Shown here in pieces: positions 1 through 5,759 of a stretch of 12,366 nucleotides of DNA. Position 1 is the first letter of the stretch; every line of letters starts with the position of its first letter. The notes under the pieces are model-generated. The model had not been told where the DNA came from, ran no database searches, and worked only from the letters and a program-made list of their open reading frames with translations. A program made the position numbers and the translations under genes. Source of the stretch: Cruorifilaria tuberocauda (taxonomy: Eukaryota > Nematoda > Chromadorea > Rhabditida > Onchocercidae); the NCBI GenBank assembly GCA_013365365.1, contig JABVXU010001003.1, positions 1 to 12,366 of the forward strand, written 5' to 3'.

Positions 1-684
1 ATTCGAACTTATTAAGCCAACAACGAGAATGAAAGTAAGGCTATCATAAATAAAACTTTGAAATGAAAATTCGCATAAACGCATTATAAGTAAGCTTTTT
101 TATAAATTTATAACATTTTTTATCTAATCATTTTTCACTTTTGTATTATAAATTAACAGAAGCATAAACAGTATTTATTGATGATCGCAAGTCGTTTAAA
201 ATTGACATTACTATCCATTTGAGGTATTATCCGTAATTTCTATTGCATTTCTTTGCAGGCATTTAATATTTTGAAGTTGTTATTAAAAAACAATTGAGTA
301 ATTTAACTGGAATGATAATCTTTTTAAATGTTTTCAATAAGTGCAAAGTTTCAATTGATAAGTAAGAGGACAATTAAAGCATGAAATTTGAAAACTAAGT
401 GAAAAATGTTTAGATGAAATAAGAGAAATGCTGACCTTTATGTTAATAACGACAAGTAATTTTCATTATTTTACGCAATGATTGATATGTTATGTGTTTA
501 TCCAACATTTTCCAATTTTGAAAATTTATATTTAATTTTCTATCACAAATATTTTAGCTTTTATTAGTTTTGCAACATTTTTTAAACTTTGTCCAGTATA
601 CTCTGAAATTAGTTCTTTCATTTCCATTCATATCCTCCAATTAATTCCTTACTGTCATCAATGACAGGTGAACGACCCTTTCAT
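1..684. other. AT-rich non-coding stretch
   Basis: No frame of convincing length or composition was found. The only structure noted is TGTCAT-CA-ATGACA at 653-666, a six-base inverted repeat. The segment lies downstream of the neuropeptide gene. Confidence 0.6.
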
Positions 685-792
685 TTAGGTTAATAACTCG
701 AATCTCGGGTAATAATCAAGTGAACCATGTGTTTCAAAGTAATAACAGTGAGAAGTAGTTTCATTCACAGTGGACAAATACAATAATCCCAT
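685..792 (-). CDS. Hypothetical 35-residue ORF, unrecognised
   Basis: This ATG-started frame encodes MGLLYLSTVNETTSHCYY and continues ETHGSLDYYPRFELLT to TAA. The local composition is richer in G+C than the flanks, and the residue mix (Tyr, Thr, His, Asp, Pro) is unlike the Lys/Asn/Ile/Phe bias of random AT-rich frames here. A TATATA-like run lies just upstream on the same strand. There is no recognised domain, and no splice donor good enough to extend it. It may be an exon of another gene, a small peptide gene or chance. Confidence 0.17.
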   Translation of the reverse strand: MGLLYLSTVNETTSHCYYFETHGSLDYYPRFELLT

Positions 793-948
793 CAAAAGTA
801 TACTATATAAATTTTATCTCGGGAAAAGAGCAATTGATCAGCATAATTTATTTGGATGTTTCAAAACTCAAAATTTTTAATTGTCTTACAATTAATTTAT
901 AAAACTAATTTCAAAAAGTTCTGAAAAAGAATACAAAATTAAAGATTT

Positions 949-954
949 TTTATT
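949..954 (-). other. Candidate poly(A) signal of the neuropeptide gene
   Basis: AATAAA on the minus strand, about 150 bases past the stop codon. Two alternatives exist: AATAAA at 1096-1101, only two bases past the stop, and AATAAA at 847-852. The sequence alone does not decide between them. Confidence 0.3.
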
Positions 955-1103
955 GTGAAATGCAAATTAATATTACAAATTACAAACACATTCATATAAA
1001 TATGCGATCATGAAATTCAGTTGTTGTCATTAGCTCTGAACCGAGAAATATTTTTACGACACAATCAATTTTGTATTCTTCTCTGTTGGATTCCATTTAT
1101 TCA

Positions 1104-1107
1104 TCAT
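1104..1107 (-). CDS. nlp-13: Neuropeptide gene terminal coding microexon (stop codon)
   Basis: A strong acceptor, TTTATTTGTTTCAG (AG at 1109-1108), is followed by A and then TGA. Joined to the phase-2 end of exon 3, the A completes AGA (Arg132) and TGA stops translation directly after the Gly-Lys-Arg of the last peptide. The remainder of this exon would be 3' untranslated sequence. This is the least certain junction, but both the splice site and the tidy ending support it. Confidence 0.6.
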
Positions 1108-3232
1108 CTGAAACAAATAAATAGAAATTAAATATCATATAATTTGAAATTTGCATTTTCAATACCAATTATTTTCATTATCATTATTACTTTACTATTT
1201 TTGTTATCAGTATAATTATGATTATTATTACTACTACTATTATCTTTACTATTGCTATAATTATTTATTACTATTACTATTAATATCAGTATCATTATAA
1301 ACATTATTGTTATTATTATCATTGTCATTTTCACTATTGTTAGAGTTATTCATAATTACTATATGTAAATCGCAAATCTCATCGCAAGATAATTTCCCAC
1401 GGAACCTTACAGGAAAAGGCAAAAACGTTTAAAATGATGAAATTTCTAATAGATTTCAGAAATTCGCGCACATTTTACTAATCATATCTAATTAATAATC
1501 ATTTGTTTATTTGTTTTTACTTAATTTCCTTCTTATCTTCACTTTTGTGCCATTCTCATTTGCATTTACTCGTTTGTTATTTGAAAGTTAGTTGTTACTT
1601 GAGAAGTATTTACTAACCTTTTGCCGAAACTGAGAAATTCACGGTTGAACGCATTAGGGTCAACGCCACTTTTCTTGTTAGAATATATTAGACTCCGTTC
1701 AAACGGTGCAATTCGTTTACCGAAATTCATAAATTCCCTATCGAAATAATTGTTTTTCTTCTGAAGCGAATCGGGAATGATCATATCAGGCCAGCTATCA
1801 CTAACTGAACGCTTTCCGAAATTCATGAAATCTCTCGAGAACTAAACAAATTAAAATGGATAACAATTGCGCATTATAAACAAGAAATATTCATCAATAA
1901 AACTTTCCCTTTTGGTTACATTGCCGCTTTTATTTTAATAATTCTGAAATGTCAAATATTAATTAAATTCCAAAATTTCCACTCTTTTAAAAGTTTCTAC
2001 CAAAAAACTTTCTCAACACTCCTTTGTAATTATCAATAAGTTTAATTGACAATTTCTTTGAATTGTTAAAATAAAAACAGTTTTGGTGGCATTAAAATAT
2101 TAGTAAAGCAATAAGAATATGTTTAAAGTTTCAAAATAATTAAATTAATTCTTTATTCACTGTATTTTAACATAATTAAATTGAATGATTGATCATTTTA
2201 GTGCAGAGAAAAAAGTCAAAAAATGCTTCAAGCAAAATTATTTCTAATTTTTTTGTTTTCTGTGGAATTACTTTTCCAAACTTTCCTAATGAAAATATCA
2301 TTATTTTCTATTTATCATCCGAATTTTGTTTATGCAATTACATTTGAAATCAAATTATATTACTATCAAATATTGGAATTAAAAAATTTTTTTAGATTAA
2401 AAAAGAAAGTATTTTATCAAAGTTTTTTTTACTTTTCGTTTTTAATCAGAAAGCGAAAATGGAAGAGAAAATAATTAAAAGTAAGGAAGAAATAATTAAA
2501 AGTAAGGAAGAAATAATTGAAAGTAAGGAAGAAGATGAAAAACTTTTTATCACCTCGCCTCTTTTGAACGAAGGAACACTTTGATCAAATTCAGGAATTA
2601 TATTTAATGAACGTTTTCCAAAATGCATAAAATCTCTTGCCAATCCATCATTGTAAGCTATAAAATTAAATAGAAATGATTAAAATTCGTAATAAATTAA
2701 TTTCAAAAAGGAAAAGGTAATAAGGTATAAATTTAAAACAAAATTTAAAATAAATTTTAAATATGAATTAATGAAGGCTATATTTCTTCTTAAATTTTTA
2801 TGCTAATTTAGATAAGGCAAAAAAATTAAAGGATACGACGGGACTTCTTTATATCAGCATTTCATCATTGCTTGAATAGTTTAGATTCCGGAAAGCAAAA
2901 ATTGGCTTCCATAATAAATTTAGATGAAATCAAAAATCATGGGAAATACTCATGTCTCTAATTAATTGGAATAATTTTTTTGCTGATACGAATCAGGTCA
3001 TAATAATTAATGACTTAATTAAAATGCAATAAAGAGTAGAGTATTAGAATATATTTTGTGAATCTGTCATTATAATAATTAAGTGTTCTATTATCGTGAT
3101 ATTATCACAGTTTCAGGTTTGTTAAATATCATTTGGTCCGTTTTCTTAAATACAAAATAAATTACCATAATATTTTGATTGGATAGTGATAAGAACTGAG
3201 GAGAGGACAATAAGAGCCGCTATAATTCCCAT
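1104..3232 (-). CDS. nlp-13: NLP-13-like amidated neuropeptide precursor, four exons
   Basis: This gene makes a secreted precursor whose dibasic-cleaved, C-terminally amidated peptides should act on neuronal or muscle receptors. The model joins 3232-3166, 2657-2554, 1841-1618 and 1107-1104, giving 132 residues plus TGA. Residues 1-19 are a signal peptide (MGIIAALIVLSSVLITIQS). Four peptide units end in Gly-Lys-Arg: about 20-36 (LARDFMHFG), 56-66 (GEFSRDFMNFG), 87-98 (NNYFDREFMNFG) and 115-130 (AFNREFLSFG). KR or KK sites bound each unit, with acidic spacers between. Introns have GT/AG ends and matching phases (1, 0, 2). An in-frame TAA three codons before the ATG fixes the start. From memory of the family, C. 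elegans NLP-13 peptides share the x-R-D-I-M-S-F-G-K-R pattern; here Phe replaces Ile. The neuropeptide role is near certain. The nlp-13 name is a family-level inference, and an FMRFamide-like label would be the rival. Confidence 0.83.
1167..1366. repeat. Degenerate trinucleotide (ATT/ACT/ATC) tract in intron 3
   Basis: About 200 bases built from imperfect ATT, ACT, ATC and GTT triplets. The period of three is kept through most of the tract, so the minus strand shows a spurious open frame rich in Asn, Ser, Ile and Met. It lies wholly inside intron 3 of the neuropeptide gene and reads as an old microsatellite, not as coding sequence. Confidence 0.75.
1618..1841 (-). CDS. nlp-13: Neuropeptide gene exon 3: three peptide copies
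   Basis: This exon begins after the acceptor TTTGTTTAG (AG at 1843-1842) in phase 0 with FSRDFMNFGKR. It continues with spacer SVSDSWPDMIIPDSLQ-KK, peptide NNYFDREFMNFG-KR, spacer IAPFERSLIYSN-KK, and peptide SGVDPNAFNREFLSFG-K. It ends in the middle of the last Arg codon at AAAAG|GTTAGTA. If the donor is ignored, the frame runs 16 residues further to a stop at about 1566, which gives an alternative C-terminus. Confidence 0.82.
2473..2535. repeat. Three-copy 21-bp purine-rich tandem repeat
   Basis: Three head-to-tail copies at 2473-2493, 2494-2514 and 2515-2535 with unit AATTAAAAGTAAGGAAGAAAT. The first two are identical and the third differs at three positions. The repeat starts 18 bases inside intron 2 after the exon 2 donor. 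The minus-strand transcript would carry it as a pyrimidine-rich run. Because 21 is a multiple of three, the exon 2 frame passes through it as a Ser/Leu/Ile heptad. Confidence 0.9.
2554..2657 (-). CDS. nlp-13: Neuropeptide gene exon 2: first peptide copy
   Basis: This exon begins after a TTTTATAG acceptor (AG at 2659-2658) and encodes YNDGLARDFMHFGKR, then the spacer SLNIIPEFDQSVPSF, then KR-G-E. It ends at GAG|GTGATA (donor GT at 2553-2552), phase 0. The frame stays open past the donor into a hydrophobic Ser/Leu/Ile run made by a 21-base tandem repeat. That run is unlike a neuropeptide spacer and is taken as intron. Confidence 0.8.
3166..3232 (-). CDS. nlp-13: Neuropeptide gene exon 1: start and signal peptide
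   Basis: This exon encodes residues 1-22 plus the first base of codon 23. The N-terminus is short and very hydrophobic (IIAALIVLSSVLITI), followed by Q-S and then K-Y-Y, which fits signal peptidase cleavage after Ser19. The donor is ATG|GTAATT at 3165, phase 1. Joined to exon 2 it forms GCT (Ala23). It is too short to stand out as an open frame and was found by looking for a phase-1 donor upstream of the peptide exons. Confidence 0.8.
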
Positions 3233-3258
3233 TGTACGTTACTCTTCTCACCTAAAAT
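3233..3258 (-). promoter_or_regulatory. 5' leader and probable trans-splice acceptor
   Basis: On the minus strand TATTTTAG (AG at 3253-3252) is followed by a 19-nt leader, GTGAGAAGAGTAACGTACA, and the ATG. The T-rich site close to the start codon is typical of nematode spliced-leader addition. It could also be the acceptor of an upstream non-coding exon. The leader holds an in-frame TAA, so the coding frame cannot extend further upstream. The junction TAG|GTGAGA also resembles a donor, so the site could be read either way. Confidence 0.45.
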
Positions 3259-3432
3259 ACGAAATTTTCTAATTTTCACAAAATCAAAGAACGAAAAAAT
3301 GAAATAAAATTTGCGTCAAAGGCAAAAACATATCAATTGATTAAAATAAAATGCATTGAAAGAAATTTTCAAAAACATTTCAAAATGAAAAAAAAAACAA
3401 TTAAATTCCATATTATAATTTTTAGCATGCAT

Positions 3433-3795
3433 TCAATCACTTATGAGTGAATTCAAAGCATCGGAAACTTTTATATGAGCTAAATTTGAAATCATTTCCG
3501 AATTAGTCTTTATTATTTTCATAGTGATTAATTTCCGAGTGATATTAGGAAATGAATTATTGGAACAAATGTTCGAGAAGAAATTCTCCATGAATATTTC
3601 AATATCATATCCGAGAACATGACTTCCGGATGATATCTGTGAATCGGTTTCCTGCATGGTATTAATTTTTTTCCCGATTTGGATTTTTCTCGGATGGAAA
3701 AGGACTTTCCAAATAATCCCAGAGTGAATATTATAAGATATCAGCAAATGGCATTGAAACTTGTAACAAAAAGGATCACAAAAAATGATTAATTC
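3433..3795 (-). CDS. Unrecognised open frame upstream of the neuropeptide gene
   Basis: The minus-strand frame is open for about 120 codons and ends in TGA at about 3432. Its C-terminal part from Met (about 3659) reads MQETDSQISSGSHVLGYD and goes on with mixed, non-repetitive sequence ending NSLISD. Codons such as TCC, GGA, CGG, CTC and GAG are commoner than in neighbouring AT-rich DNA. The upstream part contains Cys, His and basic residues and no clear start. Candidate acceptors (ACCATGCAG, GTTACAAG) are weak. The stop lies 200 bases above the neuropeptide ATG, so it could be the last exon of an upstream gene. The length is only modestly beyond chance. Confidence 0.25.
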   Translation of the reverse strand, partial: ELIIFCDPFCYKFQCHLLISYNIHSGIIWKVLFHPRKIQIGKKINTMQETDSQISSGSHVLGYDIEIFMENFFSNICSNNSFPNITRKLITMKIIKTNSEMISNLAHIKVSDALNSLISD

Positions 3796-3851
3796 TTAAG
3801 CTTAAACCTTTGTCGCGCTTCAGCTAGCCTCTGAAACTCCTCGTCATAATG
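3789..3851 (-). CDS. Short coding-like segment, unrecognised
   Basis: On the minus strand HYDEEFQRLAEARQRFKLKN is followed by TAA. The charged, helix-like composition and GC-bearing codons (GCG CGA, GAG GAG, AGG CTA GCT) stand out from the surroundings. A TTTCAG acceptor (AG at 3832-3831) would start an exon at AGG-CTA in the same frame. It could be a small terminal exon belonging with the coding-like pieces at 4087-4452, but no in-phase junction was found. Confidence 0.2.
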   Translation of the reverse strand, partial: HYDEEFQRLAEARQRFKLKN

Positions 3852-4001
3852 TCATTTTGATGTGATATTAAAATTGTTGATTACGTCAAAGTACAATTGT
3901 GTCAGCACTTATCGAAAAAAATGAAAACTCTATATTGCAAATTATTCATAGAAATAAAATGTCTCCATGAAATCCATGTATCGAATATCAGTTGAAATTC
4001 A

Positions 4002-4010
4002 TATATAAAA
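4002..4010 (+). promoter_or_regulatory. TATA-box-like element at the edge of the GC island
   Basis: TATATAAAA is a textbook TATA match on the plus strand, 20-30 bases before the composition switches from AT-rich to about 45% GC near 4025. TATA-like strings are common in AT-rich DNA, so position is the only support for promoter function. Confidence 0.2.
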
Positions 4011-4170
4011 TATTCTCAATTAGATGATAGACCATCTTCCGTTCAACAACTCAATTCACGTCAATCGAAAATTAAACGCCCCCTCAACCATCGTGTTCAT
4101 CATCTGCAGATTGCTTCACCACTAACCGATACATATCAAGATTTTCTGTTGCAGCTAATTTCATCATTTC

Positions 4171-4176
4171 TTTATT
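4171..4176 (-). other. Candidate poly(A) signal
   Basis: AATAAA on the minus strand, 46 bases after the TGA at 4222-4224. It fits a short 3' untranslated region for the candidate minus-strand gene in the GC island. AATAAA occurs often by chance in this window. Confidence 0.25.
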
Positions 4177-4221
4177 CATACATCGATGAGTCCGTGACCT
4201 TTGTACTCGAATAAACAATTT

Positions 4222-4330
4222 TCAGTTTTCACTATCAGTTGTCTGCAACATGAAGTGCTGCAGAGTATGCTGCAAAGTTCTCGAGAGGGTCTGGAAGTCA
4301 CTTTCGTAATCACTCTCGCTATCACTCATG
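4222..4330 (-). CDS. Candidate terminal exon of an unrecognised gene
   Basis: After an AATTCAG acceptor (AG at 4332-4331) the minus strand reads MSDSESDYESDFQTLSRT, then LQHTLQHFMLQTTDSEN, then TGA, with AATAAA 46 bases further on (4176-4171). The acidic Ser-Asp/Glu cluster followed by a Gln/His/Leu-rich, possibly helical stretch looks like real protein. It joins in phase to the small exon at 4425-4452. There is no recognised family. The same DNA is also open on the plus strand, so strand assignment is tentative. Confidence 0.3.
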
Positions 4331-4424
4331 CTGAATTTCATCATTGCTCAGCCAATCCTCCCAATTCCCTCCCAGCCAATGCGGAAATCTCAATTCCCAC
4401 CTCATATCACCGATTATCACTCAC

Positions 4425-4452
4425 GAAGAATGCCATTTGCAACAGTCTATTG
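4425..4452 (-). CDS. Candidate internal microexon upstream of 4222-4330
   Basis: The 28 bases lie between a strong acceptor (TTTTGCAG, AG at 4454-4453) and a perfect GTGAGT donor at 4424. In the frame that joins exon 4222-4330 it encodes IDCCKWHS-S, leaving a 94-base intron. Splice-site quality is the main evidence. A Cys-Cys-Lys-Trp-His cluster could be structural, but no domain is recognised. Upstream exons were not identified. Confidence 0.25.
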
Positions 4453-4528
4453 CTGCAAAATGACAAATTATTCAGTTCAAACACTTCCACTAATACTAAT
4501 GCTAAACCAATTTATTCTAAATGATAAG

Positions 4529-4554
4529 TGCATGCATGCATGCATGCATGCATG
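4529..4554. repeat. (TGCA)n alternating purine-pyrimidine tract
   Basis: Twenty-six bases of perfect TGCA repetition (6.5 units). The tract is self-complementary and strictly alternates pyrimidine and purine, so it can in principle form a cruciform or left-handed DNA. It marks the right edge of the GC island. Confidence 0.97.
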
Positions 4555-4559
4555 AATGA

Positions 4560-5128
4560 TAGCACTGAATTAAAAGATAATTGAATTTAAGACGTTTTAG
4601 ATTGGAAATACATACAACATACATGATTGTTTTGCGCTAAGTAAAAGTGAAAGTTGGAATGTTTTAAATGGGAAAATGCATGTATAAATTTACATAATAT
4701 CGAAAAGTTTAAAAAAGCTAAATACTTTCAGTTCCGTTCATTTATTGATCAATTGAAATGTTTACTCGAAAGTTTTATAAAACACATTAGAAATAATTAA
4801 TTTTGTGCGTTAATAATAACCTAGTATTTGACTTGCAGAACAACTGAAAGTGATTAAATTAGCATGAAAATGACGAGAAAGATTGATTTTGATAAACATC
4901 TGATAAGAAAATAAATCTAACTTAGCAGCAGTTGATTTATTTATAAATGAAATTTATTAGAGACGCAACAGATATTCTTCTGATAATAATTTTTAGCAAA
5001 ATTTAATGCCTTTTAGTGAAATATCGAACCTTTTTTCTAAAACTCCTTGAAAGTTTAAGCAGTTCAATAAAATCAAAAAAAAAGTGAATTTAAGATGGAT
5101 AGAAGAGTTTTAAAACATTTGAATAATG
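4560..5128. other. AT-rich non-coding stretch
   Basis: No convincing frame was found. A TTGACTTGCAG acceptor-like site on the plus strand (about 4838) and a CTAG|GTTATT donor-like site on the minus strand (about 4822) are present. They might frame an upstream exon of the GC-island gene, but nothing confirms it. Confidence 0.5.
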
Positions 5129-5166
5129 AACTAAGAAAAGTTCATTAAACTAAGAAAAGAGAATTA
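5129..5166. repeat. Two-copy 19-bp direct repeat
   Basis: AACTAAGAAAAGTTCATTA at 5129-5147 is followed at once by AACTAAGAAAAGAGAATTA at 5148-5166, with 16 of 19 positions identical. It is a small local duplication in AT-rich DNA. Confidence 0.85.
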
Positions 5167-5739
5167 AAGTATGAATTCGGATGCTAACAACTGGGAATTA
5201 AGCTTTCTTGAATAATTTTGCAAAATTAGTAATATACTGATGAATGGTTTAGCAAATCAAGAAAAAATTGCAAGTAATATGCTACATTTTTTGCTAATTA
5301 ATAAATTTCAATGAAATTAAATACTTAAGTAATATAAAATTTGCTTTTCCTTCGAAAAGTAATTTAAACTGAAAAAGTTTCGTTTTAAAACTTAAATATA
5401 AGCGAAAACGGAGAAAACTTGTTTTGTTTAAAAGAAAAAGCGAAAAATTATTCGTTCGACAAATTTCACTTTTTTTTAGTTAAGAAAAAAACAAATGAGA
5501 AGGGAAAAAAGGGTAAAAGTTGGGAAGACTTCTGAGACTAATAATGAAAAAAAGTGATTGCAAGAAATACGTTATCGATTCTTCGATTCTCTTTGTTTTT
5601 AATTTCACAATTCAGCAAAATATTAAAAATTTATGAATTTGAGAGAACGAAAATATGAACTAGAACATAAAATATATTCATATAAGAATTGTTTGTAATC
5701 TACTATTTCCCATACATTTATAATTCATTGGTAAGAGGC

Positions 5740-5759
5740 GGGGGGACGGGAAGGGCGGG
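5740..5759 (+). other. G-quadruplex motif
   Basis: The plus strand has four G-runs of 6, 3, 3 and 3 separated by loops of 2, 2 and 1 bases (GGGGGGACGGGAAGGGCGGG). This satisfies the standard intramolecular quadruplex pattern with short loops, which predicts a stable fold. It sits alone in strongly AT-rich DNA with no gene nearby, so any role (replication, transcription, chromatin) is open. Confidence 0.9.

Larger units (their letters stand above)
4023..4524. other. GC-rich island (about 45-48% GC) with competing open frames
   Basis: Sixty-base counts within 4081-4440 give 45-48% G+C, against about 20-30% in the flanks. Several frames are open at once. On the plus strand, one is open from about 3999 to TAA 4212 (…DTYQDFLLQLISSF…), one from 4198 to TGA 4522, and one from 4310 to about 4555. 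On the minus strand, one runs from 4344 to 4084 with a single TGA. Fewer stops are expected at this composition, so openness alone does not pick a strand. Splice and poly(A) evidence slightly favours the minus strand. The island may be exonic, or DNA of a different origin. Confidence 0.6.

Noticed and set aside
654..677. ATGACAGGTGAA shared with the minus strand near 8710-8725
   Set aside because: A 12-base match is expected several times by chance between two strands of a window this long.
697..716. Minus-strand GATTCGAGTTA resembling a tRNA B box
   Set aside because: It lacks the terminal CC and there is no A box or cloverleaf around it.
1128..1334. 68-codon minus frame rich in Ile, Asn, Ser and Met
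   Set aside because: Produced by the degenerate triplet tract inside intron 3; no protein-like composition.
2223..2474. 83-codon plus frame opposite intron 2 of the neuropeptide gene
   Set aside because: Almost only Phe, Leu, Ile, Lys and Tyr from A/T runs; it lies antisense in an intron.
3099..3120. TATCACAG string resembling the seed of the nematode mir-2/mir-43 family
   Set aside because: No flanking sequence pairs with it over the length needed for a precursor hairpin; only a six-base local inverted repeat is present.
4182..4214. Hammerhead-ribozyme-like string GATGAGTCCGTGA with a possible GAGT/ACTC stem before CGAA
   Set aside because: The catalytic core needs CTGATGA; here the preceding bases are TC. 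The closing half of stem II and GAAA are not in the right place: the apparent stem uses core bases. Treated as coincidence.
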